From: Bacteroidales bacterium
GTDB taxonomy: Bacteria > Bacteroidota > Bacteroidia > Bacteroidales > F082
Reading direction: 5' to 3'
Length of the DNA stretch: 64,000 nucleotides
Assembly (NCBI GenBank): GCA_030683155.1
Contig: JAUXMV010000024.1
Span: forward strand, 49,125-113,124
Of this stretch, positions 24,692-34,296 are shown piece by piece. Position 1 is the first letter of the stretch. The number at the start of each line of letters is the position of its first letter. The position numbers and the translations under genes were made by a program. The notes beneath the pieces were generated by a model that saw nothing but the letters and a program-made list of their open reading frames with translations, ran no database searches and was not told where the DNA came from.

Positions 24692-27538
24692 TTAGTTTTG
24701 TTTTTTAATTAAGGTCAGTCTTGTTTTTTCAAAAATTTCAAACTCCTTTAAGAAATTAGAAATTTTTTCAATATCGAAAGCACTTACAGCATTTTTCAAA
24801 CGCAGGCCTATATCCAAAAGGGATTTGTTTTGGTTCGACTGTCCAAAACTTATCAAGGCTTCAGCAAAGATCAATGTATCGTTAATTAGTTGACTTTTTC
24901 TTGCGGTTTGATATACTTGAAGCAATGAATGAAGTTCGCTATTCACATTAACTTTTTCAAACCTTTGTAAATCTTCAGCAAAATCCGTTTCAATATGATT
25001 TGTTTCTAAAATATTCCCAAATATAATTTTCTTGAGTAAAACGATGTCTTCTGGTGTTTTTATTTGAAAATCAAAATTTTCCGAAAACGAATTTTCCAAT
25101 TCATGATCATTTTGATAGAGCAAAATATTTATGGGGTATCCATTTTCATTTTTTTGAAACAAATTATTTGAATTTTGGGCATTATTTTTAAACAACTTGA
25201 CATCCCAAAACATAAATTTATATTTATGTCTGTCTGCAATTTCAATAAATTCAATCTGCTCTATGATATCGCAGGTTTGACCAGATTCGATAATGAGGTT
25301 ATCTACAAAAACCTTTGCTGCTATGTCTTTGCTAATAAGGCACATATTTGAAGGCGTCGTGTTGTTGGCAGATTGATATTCGTGCAGACGTAATGCAGTG
25401 CGAATGGGTATTGCTTTCACAGGTTTGAAGCATAGATAAAATATTGTTCCAATTCCAACTCTGCTCGTTACATTGATTTTGCCATTCATTGTTTCAACAA
25501 GTCTTTTTGTGATGGTCAAACCCAGGCCAGTTCCTTTGTGGTTATTTTCGCCATTATTTGCTTGAAAAAAGGATTCAAAAATACTGTCAAGATCTTTTGG
25601 ATCAACGCCAGTGCCAGTATCTTCAATGCGAATATTAAGCTCATAATGATCTTCAAATAAGTGGTTTACTGACACAAATAAGCTTATTGTTCCCTTGCTT
25701 GTAAATTTGAGGGCATTCCCCACAAGATTAAACAAAATCTGGCGGGTACTTACTTCATTCATGAGGATAATTTTTGGGAGTTCCTCATCAATAAACACCT
25801 CAAATGCAAGTCCTTTATCACTAATCTGAAGCATAAATACTTTTTTAACCTCTTCAATAACAGCTCTTAAGTCCATTGGATGAGGAAAGATATGCGTTTT
25901 CCCAGATTCAATTTTGGATAAGTCAAGTATATCGTTTATTAGTACCAGCAAACTTCTGCCGCTTGACTGGATTGAGTCTATGTAAGAAAGTTGTTGCGGA
26001 TCGGTAATAGTGTTTGATAGAATGTCGGAAAAACCAATGACAGAATTCATAGGTGTGCGAATCTCGTGACTCATATTGGCCAGAAACTGGCTTTTAAGCC
26101 TATTGCTTTTTTCTGCCTCACGCATAGCAATCAGCAGTTTTTCGGCATAATCACTCAATTTGTTTTTGGCTTCTTCAATTTCTTTGTTCTTGCTTTTCAG
26201 CAAATTATTTGCATGCGCTTTAAACCTCAGTATAAATATCATCACAAAAAAAGCGACAACAAATAGCAGCAACCCAATTGTGATTACCAAGCTTGTGATA
26301 GTCTGTCGCTTAATTTGCAGATTAGCAATTTGTTTTTCGTTTTCTAACAGTGCAATCTTATTTTCAGTTCGTTCGCGATTATAAGTTGCCTGCATTTGAT
26401 AAATAGTTCTTTGTATATTCTCATTTAATATGCTGTCATTCAGCGCTGTTGCCAATTCAAGATTGAAGATAGCGTTTTCAATATTCCCGCCTGTTTTTTC
26501 GATATGATACAGCAGTTTGTATGCCTTCATCATATTTAGCCGATTGTGTGTTTTTTTTGATAATTCAATACCCTCTAAAACATGTTTTTTAGCTTTTTTC
26601 AAATCGCCTAATAAAACATATATCTCAGCTGCATTGATGTTGTTGATTGCAAGGTAGTAAAGCTCATTTATTGAGTTGTTTAGCTGCATGCTGAGAAGGT
26701 AGTAGTTTAAAGCTTTTTCATTTTCATTCCTGCGTTTGTAAATATCACCAATATCATTGTAACAAATAGCTACACCATGTGCTGAAGCAATTTCCCGATA
26801 AATTTCCATCGAAAGCATATAGTATTCAAGCGCCTTCTCTGTTTCATTCAATTTGTTGTGAACATGACCTATGTTATTTAAATTCAATGCAATACCAGGA
26901 AGATTATTGTTTTTTTGCTCAATTTGCAAACAATTACGGAAATTTTCCATTGCTTCTTTGTAATTGCTGAGTTCCAGATAAATATTTCCAATGCCGTTTA
27001 ATGCTATAACGTAATTCGGCAAATCATGATTTTTATCTGCAATGTCAATAGCACGCTGATAGGCTGATATTGCTTTTTCATACTGATTCATACTTTGATA
27101 AATCAATCCAAGGTTGTTTAATGCTTTTGTTGTTTCTGAAGCTAAATTTAGTGAATCAGAGTATTTAAGTTGCCGCTTGTGCCAAAAAAGTGCAGAATTG
27201 AAACTGTAAAGCTTTTGTTTTTCAACTCCTTTTAAACCTATAGATCGAATCAGGTAATTAATATTACCGCTATTTCGGGAAATTTCAATTGAAAAATTAA
27301 ATACCTCATCAATAATCTCTTTCCGGTTTTTTATAGTATCATTATTCCAGATATCATCAATAAATTCAATTAATTCAGCGATTTTGACTGTGTCATGGAT
27401 TTTATCATTTTGCACCCTTTGAATCAATGAGTCAGGAATGAGAATACTCATTTTTTCCTCTTCAGGATCATTCTGTGCCATAGAACCAGCAAATATGATG
27501 GCTAAAAGGCTCAATAGAATGAGGGTTTTTGTTTTCAT
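24692..27538 (-). CDS. TPR-containing membrane histidine kinase with degenerate receiver
   Basis: A 948-residue sensor kinase. Residues 1-21 form a signal peptide. At least five TPRs fill about 135-370 (for example KALNNLGLIYQSMNQYEKAI, IALNGIGNIYLELSNYKEAM). A coiled coil (375-412) and one membrane helix (413-438) follow, then HisKA with H491 (MSHEIRTPMNSVIGFSD) and HATPase (EDTGTGVDPKDL, KGTGLGLTI). Residues about 730-845 look like a receiver: an Asp at strand 3 (D779) but no acidic pair after strand 1. A C-terminal helical region (870-935) follows. The TPRs are probably periplasmic (inference) and bind a partner. Confidence 0.9.
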   Translation of the reverse strand: MKTKTLILLSLLAIIFAGSMAQNDPEEEKMSILIPDSLIQRVQNDKIHDTVKIAELIEFIDDIWNNDTIKNRKEIIDEVFNFSIEISRNSGNINYLIRSIGLKGVEKQKLYSFNSALFWHKRQLKYSDSLNLASETTKALNNLGLIYQSMNQYEKAISAYQRAIDIADKNHDLPNYVIALNGIGNIYLELSNYKEAMENFRNCLQIEQKNNNLPGIALNLNNIGHVHNKLNETEKALEYYMLSMEIYREIASAHGVAICYNDIGDIYKRRNENEKALNYYLLSMQLNNSINELYYLAINNINAAEIYVLLGDLKKAKKHVLEGIELSKKTHNRLNMMKAYKLLYHIEKTGGNIENAIFNLELATALNDSILNENIQRTIYQMQATYNRERTENKIALLENEKQIANLQIKRQTITSLVITIGLLLFVVAFFVMIFILRFKAHANNLLKSKNKEIEEAKNKLSDYAEKLLIAMREAEKSNRLKSQFLANMSHEIRTPMNSVIGFSDILSNTITDPQQLSYIDSIQSSGRSLLVLINDILDLSKIESGKTHIFPHPMDLRAVIEEVKKVFMLQISDKGLAFEVFIDEELPKIILMNEVSTRQILFNLVGNALKFTSKGTISLFVSVNHLFEDHYELNIRIEDTGTGVDPKDLDSIFESFFQANNGENNHKGTGLGLTITKRLVETMNGKINVTSRVGIGTIFYLCFKPVKAIPIRTALRLHEYQSANNTTPSNMCLISKDIAAKVFVDNLIIESGQTCDIIEQIEFIEIADRHKYKFMFWDVKLFKNNAQNSNNLFQKNENGYPINILLYQNDHELENSFSENFDFQIKTPEDIVLLKKIIFGNILETNHIETDFAEDLQRFEKVNVNSELHSLLQVYQTARKSQLINDTLIFAEALISFGQSNQNKSLLDIGLRLKNAVSAFDIEKISNFLKEFEIFEKTRLTLIKKQN

Positions 27539-27568
27539 GAGGTTTTTTATCTGTTAATTTGAAGCCAG

Positions 27569-27584
27569 TATCACTAATGTGATA
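27569..27584. promoter_or_regulatory. TATCAC-N4-GTGATA inverted repeat
   Basis: A perfect 6+4+6 palindrome lies in the divergent gap between the TPR kinase gene (start 27538) and msrB (start 27734). TTGATCAA at 27651-27658 is a second palindrome, and TGATCA at 27591-27596 a third short one. They could be operators; no regulator is known. Confidence 0.35.
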
Positions 27585-27733
27585 TTTCGCTGATCAAAAG
27601 TACGTTATTTCTTATTTTACCAAAACCTTTTATGCGTTGAATAGTACCGGTTGATCAAACATTTTGAAGTTTTGGTTGTTTTTAGAGTATTCAAAAATAT
27701 TACAATTTTGGATAATAAAAAACTATAATTCAA

Positions 27734-28279
27734 ATGAATAAAAGTATTTTAAGGCCTCTTTTGCTGATTGTGCTGTTCGTCAGCATATTTTTGTTTCCAT
27801 TATTGGCACAGTCATGCTCAAGCAAAATCAGAAATCATAAAACAGAAAAAACTACTGAAATACCTGAAGGAATGATAAAGAAAATTGAAAAAACGGAAGA
27901 AGAATGGCTTGCTGAGCTAGGCCCCGAACGTTATAATATTCTTCGCCAATGTAGCACCGAACCTCCTTTTACGGGCAAATATGTGAATCACAAGGAAAAT
28001 GGAACCTACACTTGTGCCGGCTGTGGTTCAGAGCTTTTTGGTTCAGATACAAAATATGACTCGCGATCGGGGTGGCCAAGTTTTTTTGCAGCGATCGATA
28101 AATCAAAAATTAAAGAAATTCTTGATACGAGTTATGGAATGGTGCGTACTGAGATAAAATGTGCGAATTGTGACGGTCATCTGGGTCATGTTTTCAATGA
28201 TGGACCAAAACCAACTGGACTAAGATATTGCGTTAATTCTGCCTCGCTGCAGTTTAAACCATCTGAAAAAAATCAATAA
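27734..28279 (+). CDS. msrB: Exported peptide-methionine (R)-S-oxide reductase MsrB
   Basis: A 181-residue protein. Residues 1-27 are a signal sequence ending LAQSC, possibly a lipoprotein signal with C28, so the enzyme acts outside the cytoplasm. The MsrB domain spans about 55-175. Zinc ligands C94, C97, C143 and C146 are present, RSGWPSFF is the substrate region, and the catalytic Cys is C166 in [11 protein letters not shown]. It reduces methionine-R-sulfoxide in oxidised envelope proteins. It is divergent from the TPR kinase and appears to be transcribed alone. Confidence 0.93.
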   Translation: MNKSILRPLLLIVLFVSIFLFPLLAQSCSSKIRNHKTEKTTEIPEGMIKKIEKTEEEWLAELGPERYNILRQCSTEPPFTGKYVNHKENGTYTCAGCGSELFGSDTKYDSRSGWPSFFAAIDKSKIKEILDTSYGMVRTEIKCANCDGHLGHVFNDGPKPTGLRYCVNSASLQFKPSEKNQ

Positions 28280-28298
28280 ATGGTTTAAGAATAATCAA

Positions 28299-28766
28299 TT
28301 ACATTTTTTCTGCTAAAATCAGTTGTATCTCTTTAAGGTGGAAAAGCAGCGTCTCTAAAGATGTTTTATCGGTTCCATCCTTGACGAAAACTTCAAAAGA
28401 AGGGTGGGAGCGTTCTTTTTTGTCAAATGGTTTGTATTGGATACAACGCTCATTTCTTTTGCATTTCAAAAGAAGGGCAACCGAATCAGGGTCAGTGAGC
28501 TCCACAATTTCGGTAAGATCAAGATCGATTTCTTTTATGTTGTATGTCAGCGAATAGTTGTAGGTGGAGTCTGTTTCGGTAATTTGCCCTGCATAAGTTA
28601 TGTGGCATGAAGCGTTGCGACCCGAAGCGCCCTCATAAAAGATTGTTTCTGCTGATTCTATTGCCATAGCCAGTTTGAGTCTGTCTGACTGGTTTTGTGC
28701 TGGAAGAGTTCCCGTCAGGAACACTATCAAAAACAATAATGAAACAAAATTCTTTTGAGTGATCAT
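28299..28766 (-). CDS. Hypothetical exported protein
   Basis: A 155-residue protein with a signal peptide (MITQKNFVSLLFLIVF, then ...PAQ). The mature part has two or three Cys (CKRNERC and one earlier), and ends in a Leu-rich helix. I do not recognise a family. Its start codon overlaps the stop of the AGCS symporter gene by four bases (ATGA), so it is translated as the second gene of that unit. It may be a periplasmic accessory protein (inference). Confidence 0.65.
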   Translation of the reverse strand: MITQKNFVSLLFLIVFLTGTLPAQNQSDRLKLAMAIESAETIFYEGASGRNASCHITYAGQITETDSTYNYSLTYNIKEIDLDLTEIVELTDPDSVALLLKCKRNERCIQYKPFDKKERSHPSFEVFVKDGTDKTSLETLLFHLKEIQLILAEKM

Positions 28767-30403
28767 GAAAGTCGATTATTGATTTTCAACTCACCTGATT
28801 TTAGTTTTTGCATATATTTCCTAAGATCTTTTTTCACTTCACCGGCAAGAAAAAATAAACCCAACAAATTTGGGAAAGCCATGCAAAGTACCATCATATC
28901 GGAAAAATCCATCACCGGGCCAAGACTTGAGCTTGTTCCAATGACGATACAAAGAAGAAAAAAAAGATTGAAAATATTGTTCGTAATTTTTCGTGATCCA
29001 AAAAGTTTTTCGCCCCAGGCACCAAACAAAAAATCAAATCCCTTAAGGCCATAATAAGACCATGATATCATTGTGCTGAATGCAAATAGCGTTACTGCGA
29101 TGAGCAAAAGATATGGAAACCAACTCAATACAGAACCATAAGCAGCCGAAGTAAGCTGCACGCCCTGAATGCCCTGGCTACCCGTTTCGACACCTGAAAA
29201 AACTATCACCAAAGCCGTCATAGTACAAATAATAACCGTATCGACAAAAGGTTCTAAAAGCGCCACAATACCCTCGCTTACAGGTTCTTGTGTTCGTGCA
29301 GCAGCATGTGCAATAGATGCAGAACCGACGCCGGCTTCATTAGAAAAGGCTCCGCGCTGAAATCCAAAAATAAGTACACCGATGAAACCTCCTTTCATGG
29401 CCTCAGGACTGAAAGCTCCATTCCAGATTTGCATTAATGCCACATCAATGCGATCGATATGCAAAAAAATGATGATAAGTGATGCTCCTACGTACAACAA
29501 AGCCATAATAGGTACAATTCGGGATGTGACTCTTGCAATGCTTTTTATGCCACCAATTATAACCAGTCCAACAAGTATTGCCATCACTAAGCCATACCAG
29601 AAACCACTGCCACTTATAGTTGGAAAAAATAGTGCAAGTTGCTCAAATGCTTGGTTGGCCTGCAACATATTTCCTCCTCCTACAGCGCCGCCTATTACCA
29701 TAACGGAAAATAAAAAAGCCAAAACAATTCCAAGGCGAGGAAATCCTTTTGCTGCAAGGCCATATTTCAGGTAATACATTGCACCTCCTGAAACTCTGCC
29801 TGAAGCATCGATACGCCTGTATTTCAAGCCTAAGGTGCATTCTGCAAATTTAAGCGACATTCCAAGCAGGCCAGCTGCAATCATCCAGATTGTTGCGCCC
29901 GGCCCACCAATCGATATTGCAATAGCAACGCCTGCAATATTGCCAAGCCCCACAGTTGCTGAAAGTGCCGTTGTCAATGCCTGAAAATGGGAAACCTCAC
30001 CTTTGGATTCAGGTTTATCATATCGGCCTTTTATGAGTTGAATGGCGTGACCAAATGCACGGAAATTAATAAAACGAAGGAAAACAGTAAAAAACAAGCC
30101 CCCTGCCATCAACCATATAACGATTAGTTTGAGCGGGGCTCTTACAGGTTCTCCTTTATCATCGGTTACAATTTCTCCATTATTATCGTAGATTTTTTGG
30201 TCGTAAATACCAAGTTCATGAAAGGGATCAAGAAACAACACTTTTGACAACCCGTCAACAAAAGGCGTAAAAGCCTCGTTTATTTTTATACTGATTGATC
30301 TATGCTCATGTTGCGGAGAAAGACTGTCAGAATTATTATATTGAGTTGCTCCCACTTGGAAAGCATGCATGCAAACAAATAGAAAAAGTATCAGTTTTTT
30401 CAA
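28763..30403 (-). CDS. Sodium:alanine/glycine symporter (AGCS family) with N-terminal extension
   Basis: A 546-residue transporter of the AGCS/AlsT family. The family signature is seen in QALTTALSATVGLGNIAGVA, with GGPGATIWM and NEAGVGSASIAHAAARTQEP. It imports a small neutral amino acid with sodium. It is about 80 residues longer than its neighbour: residues 1-21 look like a signal peptide, and a hydrophilic segment (20-90) precedes the first transport helix, so this extension is probably periplasmic. The paralogue at 30444 lies 40 bases upstream on the same strand. Confidence 0.92.
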   Translation of the reverse strand: MKKLILFLFVCMHAFQVGATQYNNSDSLSPQHEHRSISIKINEAFTPFVDGLSKVLFLDPFHELGIYDQKIYDNNGEIVTDDKGEPVRAPLKLIVIWLMAGGLFFTVFLRFINFRAFGHAIQLIKGRYDKPESKGEVSHFQALTTALSATVGLGNIAGVAIAISIGGPGATIWMIAAGLLGMSLKFAECTLGLKYRRIDASGRVSGGAMYYLKYGLAAKGFPRLGIVLAFLFSVMVIGGAVGGGNMLQANQAFEQLALFFPTISGSGFWYGLVMAILVGLVIIGGIKSIARVTSRIVPIMALLYVGASLIIIFLHIDRIDVALMQIWNGAFSPEAMKGGFIGVLIFGFQRGAFSNEAGVGSASIAHAAARTQEPVSEGIVALLEPFVDTVIICTMTALVIVFSGVETGSQGIQGVQLTSAAYGSVLSWFPYLLLIAVTLFAFSTMISWSYYGLKGFDFLFGAWGEKLFGSRKITNNIFNLFFLLCIVIGTSSSLGPVMDFSDMMVLCMAFPNLLGLFFLAGEVKKDLRKYMQKLKSGELKINNRLS

Positions 30404-30443
30404 AATCAGATTTTTGTTGCTTCTAAGATTAATTTTTTGAAGG

Positions 30444-31841
30444 CTAATTTTTTCCCTGCTCTTTCATGGCTTCAAAATAACTCTTTGTTTCACGTACTAC
30501 CACACCCGAAAGAAGCAGCATGGCAATCAGGTTAGGAATTGTCATAAATGTGATAACCATATCAACAAAATGCCAAACAATGTCTAAACCCCAAACGGCA
30601 CCAAAAAATACGAACAATCCATAAAGGTAGAGAAATGGCTTAACTGCTTTTTCTCCAATCAGGTAGATTGTTGCACGTGAACCATAATAGGACCAGCTTA
30701 TGATTGTTGAAAACGCAAAAAGCAATAAACCAAACGATATAATGTGACCACCCATACCGTCAATGCCAAATACGTGAAGACCTGTATTCATTGCATCTAC
30801 GGTCATTCCAACACCTTTGCTGCCTGTTTGCCACGAATCGGTTACAATAATCATCAGGGCTGTCATGGTACAAATAATGATTGTGTCAATCATTGGTTCC
30901 AGTAAAGCAACAATGCCTTCGCGTGCCGGATATTTTGTTTTGGCAGCTGCATGTGCAATCGGCGCTGAGCCCTGTCCTGCTTCGTTGCTGAATAATCCAC
31001 GTCTGACACCCCATATCAAGGTCATAATAAAGGTTGAACCAACAAAGCCTCCTGTAGCTGCCGTGCCTGTAAAAGCTTCGGTAAAGATTAAGGCAAAGGC
31101 CCGTGGAATCTGATCATATTCAGCAATTAACACTGTCATTGCAGCCATCACATACACTATGGCCATAAAAGGAACCAGTCTGGATGTTACATCAGCTATT
31201 CGCTTAAGGCCTCCGATAATTACAAGCAATACCAGCGAAGTAATAAACAAACCTGAAACCCAGTTTGGAATGCTGTAGTTTGTAAGCATTGCATCGGCCA
31301 TCGAGTTTGACTGTGCCATATTGCCGGTTCCTAAGGAGCATAAGATGGTTGCAGAGGCAAAAACCAAAGCCAATATTTTTGCCCATTTCCCAAGCTTTTC
31401 TTTTAATCCGAATTCCATATAGTACATCGGTCCGCCGGAAACAGTGCCATCGCTGTTAAATTTCCGGTATTTCTGTGCCAGGGTCACTTCCGAATATTTG
31501 AGCATCATGCCAAGAAAGCCTGTGATCCACATCCAGAAAATCGCTCCCGGACCGCCAAGATAAATCGCCAGGGCTACGCCAACAATGTTTCCTGTTCCCA
31601 CTGTTGCTGAAAGAGCAGTTGTTAAGGCTTTGAAATGATTGACATCACCTTCGGCACCTTTTACATCATACCTTCCTGAAACGACCCTTAGCGCATGCCC
31701 TATTTTGGTAATGTTAAGAAAGTTTAACCGGTACATAAACCAAATTCCTGTCGGAATCAGCAGGATAAGAATTAGATATCCTCCAACATAATTGTTGTAC
31801 CATTGAATTCCCTGGTCAATTAACTGTAGAATTTCATTCAT
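30444..31841 (-). CDS. Sodium:alanine/glycine symporter (AGCS family)
   Basis: A 465-residue member of the AGCS family of normal length. It carries FKALTTALSATVGTGNIVGV, GGPGAIFWMWITG, SRLVPFMAIVYV and NEAGQGSAPIAHAAAKTKYP. It has ten or so membrane helices and co-transports alanine or glycine with sodium. It is clearly related to the gene at 28763, and the two are a tandem duplication that has diverged, with the downstream copy extended at the N-terminus. The two lie 40 bases apart and may be co-transcribed. Confidence 0.92.
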   Translation of the reverse strand: MNEILQLIDQGIQWYNNYVGGYLILILLIPTGIWFMYRLNFLNITKIGHALRVVSGRYDVKGAEGDVNHFKALTTALSATVGTGNIVGVALAIYLGGPGAIFWMWITGFLGMMLKYSEVTLAQKYRKFNSDGTVSGGPMYYMEFGLKEKLGKWAKILALVFASATILCSLGTGNMAQSNSMADAMLTNYSIPNWVSGLFITSLVLLVIIGGLKRIADVTSRLVPFMAIVYVMAAMTVLIAEYDQIPRAFALIFTEAFTGTAATGGFVGSTFIMTLIWGVRRGLFSNEAGQGSAPIAHAAAKTKYPAREGIVALLEPMIDTIIICTMTALMIIVTDSWQTGSKGVGMTVDAMNTGLHVFGIDGMGGHIISFGLLLFAFSTIISWSYYGSRATIYLIGEKAVKPFLYLYGLFVFFGAVWGLDIVWHFVDMVITFMTIPNLIAMLLLSGVVVRETKSYFEAMKEQGKN

Positions 31842-32036
31842 TTTTTTTGTTTCTGTTGTTATTACTTAAGAGTAAATGGGATATTCCTGCAAGCTTTTCA
31901 GGTGTTTAATGTGTCTGAATGAGGGTGTTTCCAGCACAAATTTTAAAAAAATGTTTAGTAATCACAAATAAAAGAATTTGTGTCATGTGTCAGATTTGTA
32001 TTAAATATCTAGATGTGAGCGACATAAAATTTAAAT

Positions 32037-33320
32037 TTATTCTTTTTGATTGCTTGACTTGAAAATAATATGACCTATTCTGCATTCAAGACAGCGTTTT
32101 GGACTGCAATAATATTTTTTCAGATGCAGTAAAGATTGCGATTGAAGGGCATTTGAAGCTTGCACTCCAATCCTGTCAAATTTTCTGATTATTTCATTGT
32201 TTTCAGCATCCATGTTTTCAAGCAACACAAGCGCTTTGTCTTTGACCGATTCGTCTTCATGCAGCAATCCATAGGTGAAAAGCATCTGCACAACTGTATT
32301 TATGATCAAAAGAGAAATTGCATTCTGCCCCAGATTTTTTTGATGTCCAATGGAAGGGGTGTCAAAACGAAAATGGTTGTCCCAGTATGATGAAGCATTT
32401 ACAACGAAGTATTCTTTAATTTGCTCCGGGTTTTCTGCATGGATTATTTTGGAAAAAAGTCGTCCGTTTTTATGAATCAAAGCTGCAAACTGCGAAAGTC
32501 GCAATGTTGGAAAATTGGCCGGTCTCATTCTCATAAATCGCCATTGCTCAGCCTTCATAGTTGTGAGATTGTATTTTGTGCGCAGAAATTCAAATTCTCT
32601 TTTTAAGCTTTGAGGATAGGAATCTGTAAATTCACTTTCAAGCAATCCGGCCGTTCCAAACAGAATTGCTTCTAGCTGAAACAATTGATCACTGTGACGC
32701 AACAGTATTTGAAAGGGCAGATTTCTGGCAAGTTGCCCAAAAGGTAAATCATTTACTTTGAGTCCGAAGTTTGACAGTAACCGTTGGTAAAACGTTACCT
32801 CCCAGTCATTTCCTGTTTGCGAAAGCACTTCAAAAACATCTTCTACTTTCATCTGAAGCCTTTCAACAATCATTCTGTCAAGCCAGGAGAGCCATGTGAA
32901 ACGTTGAATCTCTCCAGCGAAATTCTCACACGGAATCCAGCGCTGGCTATCGATAAATGATCGGTAGCGAAGCAAAATCGTTTCGTCAAAACAGTTTTTA
33001 ACCGAAAGAACAGGAATTTCCTCGCGAAGCGTTGTAAAAGTTGTTTTATCAGCATTATAAACCACATGCAGTATCACATTGTCGTAACTTTTATCAGCAT
33101 GATGCCTGTGATTATACCAGTCGGAAGCGCTAATATGGATCTCCACATTTCCTGCCCACACTGTGTTGTCAAGCATGATGCGGGCATTCAGAAAGTCGGG
33201 GCCTGAATCATCGTTTCGAAAGCCTGGATGGATGATCTCAACCAAACTTCCATCTTCTGTAATTAGTGGAGCACGCAGTAATTTATTTTCCCAGAGGTAA
33301 ATCAAAAATATTTCTTTCAT
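32037..33320 (-). CDS. DUF2851 family protein
   Basis: A 427-residue protein of the DUF2851 family, found mostly in Bacteroidetes. The N-terminal half (IHPGFRNDDSGPDFLNARI, VHISASDWYNHRHHAD-like) has conserved Asp, Glu and His residues that resemble a nuclease-like core, which is inference. The C-terminus ends in the Cys motif CSPKRCLECRIGHI, probably a metal-binding site with the Cys before it. The function is unknown. It is divergent from the coiled-coil gene and zapA. No own terminator was seen downstream. Confidence 0.8.
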   Translation of the reverse strand: MKEIFLIYLWENKLLRAPLITEDGSLVEIIHPGFRNDDSGPDFLNARIMLDNTVWAGNVEIHISASDWYNHRHHADKSYDNVILHVVYNADKTTFTTLREEIPVLSVKNCFDETILLRYRSFIDSQRWIPCENFAGEIQRFTWLSWLDRMIVERLQMKVEDVFEVLSQTGNDWEVTFYQRLLSNFGLKVNDLPFGQLARNLPFQILLRHSDQLFQLEAILFGTAGLLESEFTDSYPQSLKREFEFLRTKYNLTTMKAEQWRFMRMRPANFPTLRLSQFAALIHKNGRLFSKIIHAENPEQIKEYFVVNASSYWDNHFRFDTPSIGHQKNLGQNAISLLIINTVVQMLFTYGLLHEDESVKDKALVLLENMDAENNEIIRKFDRIGVQASNALQSQSLLHLKKYYCSPKRCLECRIGHIIFKSSNQKE

Positions 33321-33439
33321 TGAACTGAAATTTGAACCTATTTTTAAAACCTATTCGCAAAATACATTTTCACACTGCAATGAAAGAAATTCAATGAAGG
33401 TAAGCTGATGTGTTTTGAAAAGATAAAATTAACAAGCCT

Positions 33440-33451
33440 TTGCATATGCAA
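33440..33451. promoter_or_regulatory. 12-base palindrome TTGCATATGCAA
   Basis: A perfect palindrome lies in the 335-base gap between DUF2851 (start 33320) and the coiled-coil gene (start 33656), followed by a T run. It may be an operator. Apart from the promoter at 33595-33625 nothing else was seen in this gap. Confidence 0.3.
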
Positions 33452-33594
33452 GCTGTTTTTTTTAATTAAAAGGAAAGTAAAATTGATTTTTTACAGAAAT
33501 GAATTGACACATATGTTCAAGTATGTTATCTAATTGATTTGCTGACAGTTCATTAATGAGTATTAGCACATGTACAAAAACATTTTGAAACAAC

Positions 33595-33625
33595 TTGCGC
33601 AAACACTACAGATTGCCTACTTTTG
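33595..33625 (+). promoter_or_regulatory. Promoter for the zapB-like/zapA unit (TTG-N20-TACTTTTG)
   Basis: TTG at 33595-33597 and TACTTTTG at 33618-33625 are spaced 20 bases, the expected Bacteroidetes arrangement. The start codon at 33656 is 31 bases past the -7 box; an in-frame start at 33623 would overlap the box. Confidence 0.65.
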
Positions 33626-33655
33626 TACTTTGATCAACAACTGGATTCATTTGTG

Positions 33656-33943
33656 ATGGCTGATACGAGCATAATTCTTTCTGGTATTGAATACAAAATC
33701 AGAAAACTGATTGATGAGAATTTAAGCTTGAAGAAAACAGTAGCTGATCTCCAGAATGAGGTCTTAAATTTAAGACTACATGAAAAGGAATTAATTTTTC
33801 AAAATAAAGAATTAACTGAGAAAATTGAACATAAAATAATGGCTGACGCGTTCAGCAGCGAAAAAGAAATAGAAGAAGGAAGAAAGCGTATTCAAGCTTT
33901 AATGCAGGAAATAGAACAATGTATTGCTTTAATAAATAAGTGA
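33656..33943 (+). CDS. Small coiled-coil protein, ZapB-like
   Basis: A 95-residue protein from ATG 33656. It is almost all heptad coiled coil (for example KIRKLIDENLSLKKTVADL, then LHEKELIFQNKELTEKI), charged and without membrane segments. The position immediately before zapA, gap 28 bases, and the coiled-coil length suggest a ZapB-like cell-division factor; sequence alone cannot prove this. It probably acts in the cytoplasm at the division site with ZapA and FtsZ. Confidence 0.7.
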   Translation: MADTSIILSGIEYKIRKLIDENLSLKKTVADLQNEVLNLRLHEKELIFQNKELTEKIEHKIMADAFSSEKEIEEGRKRIQALMQEIEQCIALINK

Positions 33944-33971
33944 GTAGACAGAGAATAGTTTGAACTAAAGA

Positions 33972-34262
33972 ATGGATGAGATATCAATTAATATAAGCAT
34001 CGCCGACCGACCTTACCGGCTTACCATCAGCCGCGATGAGGAAGAAAGGCTGCGTAAGGCAGTTTTGATTATTAATGACAGGATCAAAGCCTACGCGAAA
34101 AATTATGCTTACAAAGACCGGCAAGATTTACTGGCTATGGTCGCTTTACAATATGCAACTTCATCCTTGCTTTTTGAGTCGGAAGTAGCATTCAGAGATA
34201 ACCATCTAACAGAAAAGTTGAATGGCATTGATCAATTGCTAAGTACTCATTTTAAACCATAG
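33972..34262 (+). CDS. zapA: Cell division protein ZapA
   Basis: A 96-residue ZapA family protein. It begins with the typical MDEISINISIADRPYRLTIS strand, then RDEEERLRKAVLIINDRIKA and DRQDLLAMVALQYA. ZapA bundles FtsZ at midcell. It is downstream of the coiled-coil gene and 34 bases upstream of the probable 6S-type RNA, followed by rny. Confidence 0.9.
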   Translation: MDEISINISIADRPYRLTISRDEEERLRKAVLIINDRIKAYAKNYAYKDRQDLLAMVALQYATSSLLFESEVAFRDNHLTEKLNGIDQLLSTHFKP

Positions 34263-34296
34263 AGCACTTTACTGCGCTAAAAGTTCATTGAAAAGA

